Assembly: GCA_031419455.1 (NCBI GenBank)
Contig: JANOKS010000087.1
Location: 1 to 15,833 of the forward strand
Source of the DNA: UBA7672 sp031419455
GTDB taxonomy: Bacteria; Pseudomonadota; Alphaproteobacteria; Caulobacterales; Hyphomonadaceae
DNA: 15,833 nt
Reading direction: 5' to 3'
Part shown: piece by piece, positions 1-5,694 of the stretch
Layout of the letters: every line of letters starts with the position of its first letter
How positions within the stretch are numbered: the stretch's first letter is position 1
Program-made: the position numbers and the translations under genes
Notes under the pieces: generated by a model
What the model was told of the DNA's origin: nothing
Seen by the model: the letters and a program-made list of their open reading frames with translations, nothing else
Database searches by the model: none

Positions 1-100
1 CGACATTCCGAAGCGACAGCGGGAACCGGACGTACATCATCACCGCCAGGCGGATGATTTCAGGCGACGTCTTGAAGTACCGGAACGGGTTGGCTTTCAT
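1..100 (-). mobile_element. IS6-family transposase, 5' end (runs off the left edge)
   Basis: On the minus strand an ATG at 98-100 opens a frame that stays open to the window edge, giving 33 residues beginning MKANPFRYFK and followed by a PEIIRLAV segment and PLSLRNV. This matches the N-terminus I know from IS6/IS26-type DDE transposases, where a hydrophobic motif is followed by the 'RxLSLRNVEDLL' region. Only the first part is visible, so I cannot see the DDE residues or say whether the element is intact. The outer end of the insertion sequence should lie in the following bases, roughly 140-175, but I could not fix a terminal inverted repeat because the partner end is outside the window. The gene reads outward, away from the sulfur operon. 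Confidence 0.8.
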
Positions 101-221
101 CCCACCAGCCTACGAGGCGAAATCTGCGGCCAGCAAGCTGACCCCCTGACAATGCCCTTGACGGCACACTTCGGCTCTCTCGATCTTTGGAAGAGTCCCG
201 GGTGTACCGATCCGCTCCCCC
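101..221. other. Gene-free spacer between the IS6 transposase and the dsrE-like gene
   Basis: These 121 bases hold no convincing ORF. They should contain the left terminal region of the IS6-type element and the 3' trailer of the leftward sulfur operon. I see no GC hairpin followed by a T-run on the minus strand, so no intrinsic terminator is called. Confidence 0.5.
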
Positions 222-749
222 TCAGTTGACGACCAGCGCATAGCCATCGAGCTGCTTGTGCGTGACGGTCATCAGCGCGGCCAGATCGATCTGCACGCCG
301 GGTAGCACCTCGCCGGGAGCGATCTTCATCGCAGCCATCGCCTGGCCGCAGACGCGTACATCGACCCCGGCGGCTTCCAGCTCCGCGATTAGCTGGGTGT
401 TGGGATTCTTCGCGCCCGCATGACGGCGTGCGAAGGCCTCATTGGTCATCACCGCCTCGGTGGCGGGCCCGTACATCACAGCGATTATCTGGCGGCGTTC
501 CTGCGAAACACCGCCTTCCGACAGCATGTTCACGTAGCGCGCCACTCGGTCGAGCCCTTGGGATGGCTTGTTCGATCCTGGCGCGCCCTTCGAGATATCG
601 AAAACGACCTTGTAAGTGCGGGAGGGCTCGGGCAGCTCTTTTGCGCCTGGTATTGGCGCGACGGCGCCGTAGTTCGGGACTGCCTGCGGCTCGGCGCTGG
701 CGCTGGCCGCCAGAGCGGCAGCGATGAGGGTGATGGCCAACAGTTTCAT
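222..749 (-). CDS. Secreted DsrE/DsrF-like family protein
   Basis: This encodes about 175 residues and is last in the leftward sulfur operon. The N-terminus is a clear Sec signal peptide: MKLL, a hydrophobic Ala/Leu stretch, then a likely cut after ASASA. The mature protein has a DsrE-like fold pattern: a first strand YKVVFDIS, a middle segment RRQIIAVMYGPATEAV, and the C-terminal ELEAAGVDVRVCGQAM motif with the single conserved cysteine. In DsrE/TusD proteins this cysteine carries sulfur as a persulfide. I chose the ATG at 747-749 because AGGAGA stands 7 bases upstream; an in-frame TTG two codons earlier has no better site. A periplasmic location contrasts with the cytoplasmic DsrEFH proteins. 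Its partner is unknown; with the persulfide dioxygenase and rhodanese nearby, a role binding extracytoplasmic sulfane sulfur is an inference. Confidence 0.85.
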   Translation of the reverse strand: MKLLAITLIAAALAASASAEPQAVPNYGAVAPIPGAKELPEPSRTYKVVFDISKGAPGSNKPSQGLDRVARYVNMLSEGGVSQERRQIIAVMYGPATEAVMTNEAFARRHAGAKNPNTQLIAELEAAGVDVRVCGQAMAAMKIAPGEVLPGVQIDLAALMTVTHKQLDGYALVVN

Positions 750-810
750 GCTCAAGTCTCCTGGTGTTTGGCAGAAAGGACCGGACGCGGTTGCGCCCGG
801 GCTTCGTCCT

Positions 811-1563
811 TCAGCCTTGGATGGATTTGTTGTCGAGCCCGCGTAGGGCTCGTTCTGTCTCGACCGGGCAATCGCCGCAGAGTTGGTTGGCGGGAACCGC
901 CAGGTCCATCTTCTTTGGATACGGCAGATTCAGCTCGGCCATGATCCGCTCGAACTCTTCGAGGGTCTTGCCGGCCCCGAGCCGGGGATTGCGTTCGCGT
1001 TCCTGGCCCACGGTAGAGACGTGGCGATGCTTGTAGTCGTGCGCCGGAAACACAAGGACGTCGTCGCCCAAGGCAAAGATCTTTTCAGTCACAGAACGAT
1101 AGAGGGTGGTCGCGTTGCCGCTCTGAAAATCGCTGCGCCCGCAACCGTCTATAAGAAGTGCATCGCCGGTGAACACGCGTGTCGCGCCGGGCGCGTCCAC
1201 CACATAGCTATGGTGGGTGTTTGTATGCCCAGGCGTGAACAGCGGCTGGAAGGTGAGTGCGCCGACCCGCAAGGGTCGATCCTCCGCCACACCCAGGTCC
1301 GCGCAGGCGAGCGCGTCCGCGGCGGGCCAGGCGATCTTGCTTCCGGTCAAGCTGCGCAAGCGGCAGGCTGAGGTCAGGTGGTCGGCGTGGATATGCGTCT
1401 CGAGCGTGTAGGCGAGCGTCAGCTCGAGCTGCTGCAGGATCGCGAGGTCTCGCTCGAGCGTCTCTAGTACCGGATCCAGCAGGACCGCCTCACGGGTGTC
1501 CGGGCACGCGAACAGGTAGGTGTAGGTCGACGATTCCGGTTCGAAAAGTTGTCGAAAAATCAT
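811..1563 (-). CDS. pdo: ETHE1-type persulfide dioxygenase (MBL fold)
   Basis: This 250-residue protein covers the whole ETHE1 family length. It has the metallo-hydrolase motif THIHADH (residues 56-62), then TPGHT with His113, TGDALLIDG with Asp134, and PAHDY with His175. The segment GCGRSDFQ and the C-terminal LNLPYPKKMDLAVPAN are characteristic of ETHE1 persulfide dioxygenases and not of glyoxalase II. By homology, His57, His113 and Asp134 bind one Fe(II). The enzyme oxidises glutathione persulfide with O2 to sulfite and glutathione in the cytoplasm. The ATG at 1561-1563 has GGAG upstream. It follows the TauE/SafE gene by 19 bases, so sulfite made here can leave through its neighbour. It belongs to the divergent BigR-type regulon. 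Confidence 0.93.
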   Translation of the reverse strand: MIFRQLFEPESSTYTYLFACPDTREAVLLDPVLETLERDLAILQQLELTLAYTLETHIHADHLTSACRLRSLTGSKIAWPAADALACADLGVAEDRPLRVGALTFQPLFTPGHTNTHHSYVVDAPGATRVFTGDALLIDGCGRSDFQSGNATTLYRSVTEKIFALGDDVLVFPAHDYKHRHVSTVGQERERNPRLGAGKTLEEFERIMAELNLPYPKKMDLAVPANQLCGDCPVETERALRGLDNKSIQG

Positions 1564-1582
1564 CAGCTCTGCTCCACTGACA

Positions 1583-2371
1583 TCATGCGGCGAACCCCAG
1601 AAGCGGCCCCAAGCTGCGGTAGATCATGTAGGCCGCGACACCGAAGAGGACGAAGGCGAAGACGCGCACGAGCAGGCTGCGACGCGCGGCAAGACGGACG
1701 GCGAGCCTCATCCCGAACGCACCGCCCACGACACCCCCCAGGATGAACAGCGCGGCGATCTTCCAGTCCACAAAGCCGGAAACGGCGTAGTTCGCAGCGG
1801 TGGCCGCACCGAAGGTTCCAACGGATAGCAGCGATGAGCCGACCGCGTTGAGTATGGGCATGCCGCTGCCGAGCATGATGCCGGGGACGATCAGGAACCC
1901 GCCGCCTATGCCAAAGAAGCCGGAGAGCAGGCCGGCCCCAAAGCCGATCGCCACCAGCCGCGGCGCGATCGCCCTGGTTAGGTGAACTTCGACGTTTCCC
2001 GCATCCGAACGTCCCTTGAGCATCGAGATCGCTACCGCCACCATAACGATGGCGAACAGCGCCAGCAGATGTTCGCCGTTGACCAGCTTACCGAATGTCG
2101 AGCCGATCAGTGCGCCGACCACACCGGACCCTGCAAAGGTTGCGGCGCAAGGCCACTTCACCGTGCCGGCGCGCGCGTGCTGCGCGAGGTTTGCGAAAGC
2201 GCTCAGCGCAACGGCCAGCGCGCTGGTCCCGATGGCGACGTGCGGGTCACGCACGCCCACCACATACAGTAACAGCGGGACGGCAAGCACCGACCCGCCG
2301 CCGCCGATCATGCCCAGCGAGAACCCGACCAGGGCGCCCGAGAGGATGGTCAATACGTCCTGCGGTGACAT
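1583..2371 (-). CDS. TauE/SafE-family sulfite exporter
   Basis: The protein is 262 residues with about eight hydrophobic segments and the internal duplication typical of TauE/SafE. The first half has GMIGGGGSVLAVPLLL near residues 20-35 and the second half the matching GFFGIGGGFLIVPGIM. The family moves sulfite, sulfoacetate or related organosulfur anions across the inner membrane. In BigR-regulated clusters a member of this family accompanies Blh and persulfide dioxygenase and is thought to export the sulfite they make. The ATG is at 2369-2371, with only a weak ribosome site (GAGC) upstream. An 85-base gap with two hairpins separates it from blh. The exact substrate cannot be read from the sequence. 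Confidence 0.9.
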   Translation of the reverse strand: MSPQDVLTILSGALVGFSLGMIGGGGSVLAVPLLLYVVGVRDPHVAIGTSALAVALSAFANLAQHARAGTVKWPCAATFAGSGVVGALIGSTFGKLVNGEHLLALFAIVMVAVAISMLKGRSDAGNVEVHLTRAIAPRLVAIGFGAGLLSGFFGIGGGFLIVPGIMLGSGMPILNAVGSSLLSVGTFGAATAANYAVSGFVDWKIAALFILGGVVGGAFGMRLAVRLAARRSLLVRVFAFVLFGVAAYMIYRSLGPLLGFAA

Positions 2372-2392
2372 GGACTAGCTCGGGTCTTTGAT

Positions 2393-2430
2393 CGACAGGG
2401 TATCCTGTCGGCAGCGAGCCGATCGCTCGC
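2393..2430. other. Two adjacent hairpins in the blh-tauE gap
   Basis: CGACAGG (2393-2399) and CCTGTCG (2404-2410) form a perfect 7-bp stem with a 4-base loop. GCGAGC (2414-2419) and GCTCGC (2425-2430) form a perfect 6-bp stem with a 5-base loop just beside it. Both lie inside the presumed blh-tauE transcript. Neither is followed by a T-run on the minus strand, so they do not look like a full intrinsic terminator. They may be an mRNA stability or processing element that adjusts expression of the downstream genes. Confidence 0.5.
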
Positions 2431-2456
2431 CGAGGATACTATGGCGCCGCATGCGA

Positions 2457-3353
2457 CTAGCTCCAGAGGTCTTGGCCGCTGGCCTGGCTCTTCAGCTTGA
2501 CCGGCACCATCATGTAGCGGACGCCATTGGTTTCTGCGGGCGGAAAGCGGCCAGCCCGGATGTTCACCTGGATGGATGGCATCAAAAGGGCGGGCGCGGA
2601 GAGCGTCTCGTCCCTCGCTGTCCGCATGGCGACAAAGGCGTCTTCCGTGACGCCTTCGCGCACATGCACGTTTTTCTCGCGCTGTTCCTGGACCGTCGTC
2701 TCCCACGCATAGGCTTCGCGGCCCGGGGCCTTGTAGTCGTGGCACATGAAGAGCCGCGTCTCAGGCGGCAGGTTCAGCAGCCGGCGTATCGAGCGGTAGA
2801 GCTGTCCGGCGTCGCCGCCGGGGAAGTCCGTGCGCGCCGTGCCGTAGTCGGGCATGAACAGGGTGTCGCCGACGAAGACGGCGTTGCCGATCCGGTAGCT
2901 GACGTCGGCCGGGGTGTGCCCCGGGGTGTGCAGAACCTTGACCTCAAGCCCCCCGATGTGGAAGCGCTCGCCGTCCGCGAACAGATGGTCAAAGTCACTG
3001 CCGTCGGTCTTGAGGTCGGTTGCGTTGAAGATCTGCCGGAAGATCTTCTGGACCTCCCTGATGTGCTCGCCGATGCCAACCTTTGCGCCTGTCCTTGCCT
3101 TGACGTATGGAGCGCCACTCAGATGGTCGGCGTGCGCGTGGGTCTCCAGCGCCCAGACCACATTCAGTCCCAACTCCCCGGCGACCGCAAGCACCTGTTC
3201 GACCGAGCGGGTCTCGACCTCGCCCGAGGCATGGTCGTAGTCAAGGACGGGGTCGATGATGGCGGCAGCCCCGGTCGCCGCGTCCCACACCAAGTACGTG
3301 GCGGTGTTAGTCGCTTCGTCGAAGAACGGACGGATCTGAAGCTCCGGTGTCAT
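2457..3353 (-). CDS. blh: Blh-type metallo-beta-lactamase-fold hydrolase / persulfide dioxygenase-like protein
   Basis: The protein has 298 residues. Its metal site is THAHADH (71-77), TPGHT with His146, VGDTLFMPD with Asp163, and MCHDY with His205. The block PDYGTARTDFPGGDAG and the long C-terminal extension with EKNVHVREG are typical of the Blh family, named for 'beta-lactamase-like hydrolase' next to BigR in Xylella and Agrobacterium. Known Blh proteins have persulfide dioxygenase activity and help detoxify H2S. The frame is open further upstream, but I chose the ATG at 3351-3353 because AGGAGA is 6 bases before it and the longer start would overlap the promoter -10. First gene of the leftward operon, divergent from the ArsR gene. 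It is only distantly like the second MBL protein at 811-1563, so this is not a recent duplication. Confidence 0.92.
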   Translation of the reverse strand: MTPELQIRPFFDEATNTATYLVWDAATGAAAIIDPVLDYDHASGEVETRSVEQVLAVAGELGLNVVWALETHAHADHLSGAPYVKARTGAKVGIGEHIREVQKIFRQIFNATDLKTDGSDFDHLFADGERFHIGGLEVKVLHTPGHTPADVSYRIGNAVFVGDTLFMPDYGTARTDFPGGDAGQLYRSIRRLLNLPPETRLFMCHDYKAPGREAYAWETTVQEQREKNVHVREGVTEDAFVAMRTARDETLSAPALLMPSIQVNIRAGRFPPAETNGVRYMMVPVKLKSQASGQDLWS

Positions 3354-3379
3354 GTGACGTCTCCTGACGGTGTCGCGGC

Positions 3380-3425
3380 TTGACACATATATGACGGCTA
3401 TCTAAATTAGACAACTCTAATTGAG
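3380..3425. promoter_or_regulatory. Divergent promoters and BigR-type operator
   Basis: Rightward: TTGACA (3380-3385), 17 bases, TAAATT (3403-3408). Leftward: TTGTCT (complement of 3409-3414), 17 bases, TATATG (complement of 3386-3391). The two promoters overlap face to face. Over them lies a perfect palindrome, AATTAGA-CAAC-TCTAATT (3405-3422), and a second one sharing a half, TCTAA-A-TTAGA (3401-3411). This makes three TCTAA/TTAGA half sites. A dimer bound here would cover the rightward -10 and the leftward -35 and so repress both operons. Assignment to the ArsR protein at 3437 is by position and by the AT-rich palindromes known for BigR. Confidence 0.82.
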
Positions 3426-3436
3426 AAAGATCGCAG

Positions 3437-3766
3437 TTGAGAAGACCCGAGACAGGTTCGTTGATTGCAGAGTTCGAAGCCCATGCGACCGAGGCCGCGC
3501 AGTTCCTGAAGGTGCTGGGCAACCCGCACCGGCTGCTGGTGCTTTGCCACCTCGTCACCTTCGGCGAGATGCCGGTGAGCGCGTTGGTCGCCCAGGTGGG
3601 CCTCAGCCAATCTGCGCTGTCGCAGCATCTGGCGAGGCTGCGCGAGGACGGGCTGGTCACCTATCGGCGTGACGCTCAGTCGTTGCACTACCGGATTTGC
3701 GATGCGCGCGCCGAACGGATTCTGGCGGTGCTGAGAGACATCTTCTGCCCTGCGCTGGGCAAATGA
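3437..3766 (+). CDS. bigR: BigR/SqrR-type ArsR-family persulfide-responsive repressor
   Basis: This is a 109-residue winged-helix protein. The recognition region reads VAQVGLSQSALSQHLARLRE (51-70), followed by the wing GLVTYRRDAQSLHYRI. Cys37, in the helix after NPHRLLVL, and Cys104, in DIFCPAL near the C-terminus, sit where BigR and SqrR have the cysteine pair that forms a disulfide or polysulfide bridge and releases DNA. Cys88 is extra. It lacks the ELCVCDL arsenic motif of ArsR. No in-frame ATG exists near the start; the TTG at 3437 has GAGAAAG 7 bases upstream, and the TTG at 3461 is the alternative. Its stop overlaps a possible ATG of the next frame, and it is the first gene of the rightward operon. 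It should repress both arms of the divergon until persulfides accumulate. Confidence 0.9.
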   Translation: MRRPETGSLIAEFEAHATEAAQFLKVLGNPHRLLVLCHLVTFGEMPVSALVAQVGLSQSALSQHLARLREDGLVTYRRDAQSLHYRICDARAERILAVLRDIFCPALGK

Positions 3767-3780
3767 CGAGGAACCACGAC

Positions 3781-4104
3781 ATGAAAAAGGTCCGGGACAT
3801 CTCTCCGCGTGAGGCCGCCGCTTTGATTGAGGCCGGCGCAGTTGTGATCGACATCCGCGAGGCCCCCGAGCGAAAGACAGGGGTTATTCCCGGCGCTTGT
3901 CACGCGCCCCTGTCGGCCCTGGACGCTGCCGAGGTCCGCGCCGAAGCGGGCCGTCCCATCATTTTCCATTGCAAGAGCGGGGGACGGACCAAGGCCAACG
4001 CCGCAGTGCTGGAACAGAGAGCTGGCGCTAGCGACGTCTGCATCCTCGCCGGCGGCATCGATGCTTGGCGCGACGCAGGTCTTCCCATTGAAAGCCCGAC
4101 TTAA
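3781..4104 (+). CDS. Single-domain rhodanese (sulfurtransferase)
   Basis: The protein is 107 residues, one rhodanese domain with no transmembrane segment. It begins with the DISPREAAALIEAGAVVIDIR pattern (the Asp before IRE closes the first strand) and has the active-site loop HCKSGGRTKAN with catalytic Cys64. It ends with the family signature LAGGIDAWRDAGLP. Rhodaneses carry sulfane sulfur as a cysteine persulfide between thiosulfate, glutathione persulfide and acceptors. The CDGGR-like loop here is CKSGGR, typical of GlpE/PspE-size proteins in BigR operons. I chose the ATG at 3781 with AGGAA 7 bases upstream; an in-frame ATG at 3763 overlaps the bigR stop codon and is possible. It probably supplies sulfur to, or takes it from, the neighbouring dioxygenases. 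Confidence 0.92.
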   Translation: MKKVRDISPREAAALIEAGAVVIDIREAPERKTGVIPGACHAPLSALDAAEVRAEAGRPIIFHCKSGGRTKANAAVLEQRAGASDVCILAGGIDAWRDAGLPIESPT

Positions 4105-4112
4105 GCGCATTC

Positions 4113-4547
4113 ATGGAAACCCTGTTCACACCGGTAGAAGCCCTGGTGGGTGGCGCCTTGATCGGCGCGGCCGTCTTTGTGCTGTTCCACACCCTGGGCC
4201 GCATCGCCGGAGTGAGCGGGATGCTGGGCGCGGCTTTGCGCGCCGCAACGCCGACGGGAGAACGGCTCTGGCGCATGGCGTTCCTGCTCGGGTTGCTGAT
4301 TGGACCCCTGGCGGCGATTGCGATCCTGGACCGGCCGCTCGTGCAACCCTCGCCGGCCAGTCTGCCGGTGTTGATCATCGCGGGGTTGGCGGTCGGTCTT
4401 GGAACCGGCTTGGCGAATGGGTGCACCAGCGGTCACGGGGTCTGCGGGGTATCGCGCTTGTCGCGCCGCTCGATTGTCGCGACGGGGGTCTTCATGGCCT
4501 TCGGGGTGTTTACGGCGTCGGTCGGACGTCACCTCTTCACGGGATGA
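4113..4547 (+). CDS. pmpA: YeeE/YedE half-transporter, PmpA type
   Basis: The protein has 144 residues with four to five hydrophobic helices. It carries the YeeE/YedE motif ANGCTSGHGVCG with Cys104 and Cys111, close to the C-terminal third. In full-length YeeE (TsuA) conserved cysteines line a thiosulfate pathway; half-size proteins encoded in pairs next to BigR-type repressors and rhodaneses have been named PmpA and PmpB. It starts 8 bases after the rhodanese stop with a poor ribosome site, so translational coupling is likely. The protein transported (thiosulfate, sulfide or another sulfur species) and its direction cannot be decided here. Confidence 0.88.
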   Translation: METLFTPVEALVGGALIGAAVFVLFHTLGRIAGVSGMLGAALRAATPTGERLWRMAFLLGLLIGPLAAIAILDRPLVQPSPASLPVLIIAGLAVGLGTGLANGCTSGHGVCGVSRLSRRSIVATGVFMAFGVFTASVGRHLFTG

Positions 4548-4554
4548 GCGTGCA

Positions 4555-5028
4555 ATGAACATGGGCAAACTCATTTCCGGCCTCCTTGCGGGCCTGCTGT
4601 TCGGGGCGGGCCTGGTCATCTCCGGCATGACCAATCCCAACAAGGTGCTTAATTTCCTCGACCTGACCGGACCCTGGGATCCGAGCCTCGCCCTGGTGAT
4701 GGGCTCGGCGATCCCAGTAGCTGGGTTGGCGTTCTGGCTAGCCAAACGCCGCGACCGGCCGCTGTTCGATCTGGGTTTTATGCTTCCTCAGAACACTCGG
4801 CTGGACCCCCAGTTGATCGTCGGCTCGGCCCTGTTCGGCATCGGTTGGGGTCTGGGCGGCTACTGTCCTGGACCGGCTATCGCCTCGCTCAGCCAGCCGA
4901 GTGCGCCGTTGGTCGCCTTCCTGGTCGCCATGACCCTCGGCTTGCTCGTTTCGGGACGCGTCGCAAGGTGGCTGTGGCCGACCGGAATGGTCGACCCCCA
5001 GGCGCAAGTTCGTCCACGTGGCGGTTGA
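4555..5028 (+). CDS. pmpB: YeeE/YedE half-transporter, PmpB type
   Basis: This 157-residue integral membrane protein is the second half of the YeeE/YedE pair. It starts with the GLLFGAGLVISGMTNPNKVLNFLDL block, typical for the family's first helix and loop, and has GWGLGGYCPGPAI with Cys104 near its second half. The ATG at 4555 lies 7 bases after the pmpA stop. The frame is open upstream inside pmpA, but that part is not like the family. The two proteins probably assemble as one transporter of sulfur species in the inner membrane. This is the last gene of the rightward sulfur operon; the spacer behind it has a small CGCAG-A-CTGCG stem near 5070 but no T-run. Confidence 0.9.
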   Translation: MNMGKLISGLLAGLLFGAGLVISGMTNPNKVLNFLDLTGPWDPSLALVMGSAIPVAGLAFWLAKRRDRPLFDLGFMLPQNTRLDPQLIVGSALFGIGWGLGGYCPGPAIASLSQPSAPLVAFLVAMTLGLLVSGRVARWLWPTGMVDPQAQVRPRGG

Positions 5029-5096
5029 CACGCCGGCATCGAGTCTTCGCAGGGCGCCGGTGAAACCACGCAGACTGCGGGCCGTTGTCTCCTGAC

Positions 5097-5227
5097 GGTG
5101 TTGACAAGTTAAGTCCAAAACGACCCATTTGGGGCCTCGGCGGCCGAGAACGTCATCTGAAATCGCAAGTGATTTTCGATATGACATCGACCGATCCGGA
5201 CCGAAAAGCACTTAACTTGTCAACACC
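5097..5227. repeat. 131-bp element bounded by perfect 18-bp inverted repeats (MITE-like)
   Basis: GGTGTTGACAAGTTAAGT (5097-5114) is the exact reverse complement of ACTTAACTTGTCAACACC (5210-5227). The 95 bases between them hold no ORF, but a stem CTCGG-CGG-CCGAG (5136-5148). Size, perfect termini and lack of coding suggest a miniature inverted-repeat element. I see no clear target duplication: the left flank ends tgac, the right begins atat. A trimmed boundary would give TG...CA ends. Each arm is itself a rough palindrome (TTGAC-AA-GTTAA), so a pair of distant regulator sites is the alternative. It ends just before the CsoR-type operators, so it has replaced or become part of the csoR upstream region. 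Confidence 0.6.
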
Positions 5228-5229
5228 AT

Positions 5230-5270
5230 ATACCCTATGGGGGTATCAATACAAGTACCCTGGAGGGGTA
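5230..5270. promoter_or_regulatory. Tandem CsoR-family operators over the csoR ribosome site
   Basis: Two palindromes with a G/C core stand in a row: ATACCC-TATGG-GGGTAT (5230-5246) and TACCC-TGGAG-GGGTA (5256-5270). Their centres are 25 bp apart. This A/T-flanked G-tract form is what CsoR/RcnR/FrmR proteins bind. The second copy contains the GGAGGGG ribosome site for the gene at 5274, so bound repressor would also sit on the start region. The core promoter is not obvious; no good -10/-35 pair could be assigned. Confidence 0.75.
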
Positions 5271-5273
5271 TAT

Positions 5274-5540
5274 ATGGATAAGGCTGTTTCGCAGAAAGTT
5301 TTGAAGAACCTTAACCGGGTTGAGGGGCAGGTTCGTGGCATCGCGAAAATGGTCGAGGAGGACCGTTATTGCATCGACGTGGTGACCCAAATCGAAGCTG
5401 CACGCGCTGCACTCGCGCGCATTGAAAGCGATCTTCTGCGTCAGCACCTTGGGCATTGCGTGCACCGTGCGATGACCTCGAAGAACGCATCCGAGCAGGA
5501 AAAAGTCATTGAGGAGCTGGTGGGCGTTTTTCGCCGCTGA
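5274..5540 (+). CDS. csoR: CsoR/RcnR-family metal-sensing repressor
   Basis: The protein has 88 residues and is all-helical, with the family pattern LNRVEGQVRGIAKMVEEDRYC. Cys33, His58 and Cys62 keep the spacing (25 and 4) of the C-H-C Cu(I) site of CsoR; Tyr32 precedes Cys33 as in CsoR. There is no N-terminal His as in the Ni/Co sensors RcnR and InrS, and the presence of His58 argues against a CstR persulfide sensor. The ATG at 5274 has GGAGGGG 5 bases upstream. The twin palindromes just upstream suggest autoregulation. It stands first in the metal cluster and 245 bases behind the sulfur operon, so its targets are probably csoR itself and perhaps the czc genes behind it. Metal specificity is inferred only. 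Confidence 0.88.
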   Translation: MDKAVSQKVLKNLNRVEGQVRGIAKMVEEDRYCIDVVTQIEAARAALARIESDLLRQHLGHCVHRAMTSKNASEQEKVIEELVGVFRR

Positions 5541-5694
5541 TGCGAGCCGTCGTCCCCCAGAGGGGGTGCATGAGTAAAGGACAATTAGGCGTGACCCGAT
5601 GTCCTGCCATGTGAAAAACGATTTCCGCCGCGACGTTTTCGGGGTAGCCCTGCATCTTCATTGAAGCGAAATCTTTTTTCGCCAGAATGCGCAC
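5541..5694. other. csoR-czc spacer with two hairpins
   Basis: The spacer is visibly less GC-rich than its neighbours. CCCCC-AGA-GGGGG (5554-5566) forms a short strong stem, and GCGAAA-TCTTT-TTTCGC (5666-5682) a second. Neither gives a classic terminator on the plus strand. The first could slow transcription after csoR, or act as another G-tract operator. A TTGAAG near 5661 could be a -35, but no convincing -10 follows. I see no ribosome site of quality before the ATG at 5695. Confidence 0.4.

Noticed and set aside
2388..3383. 331-codon plus-strand ORF opposite blh
   Set aside because: It lies wholly antisense to the well-supported Blh protein and has a low-complexity, Arg/Val/Asp-rich composition with no recognisable domain. 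The minus-strand frame carries the MBL metal motifs.
5274..5540. CstR persulfide sensor instead of CsoR, because of the sulfur genes next door
   Set aside because: CstR lacks the His ligand between the two cysteines. Here Cys33, His58 and Cys62 keep the full metal site with CsoR spacing.
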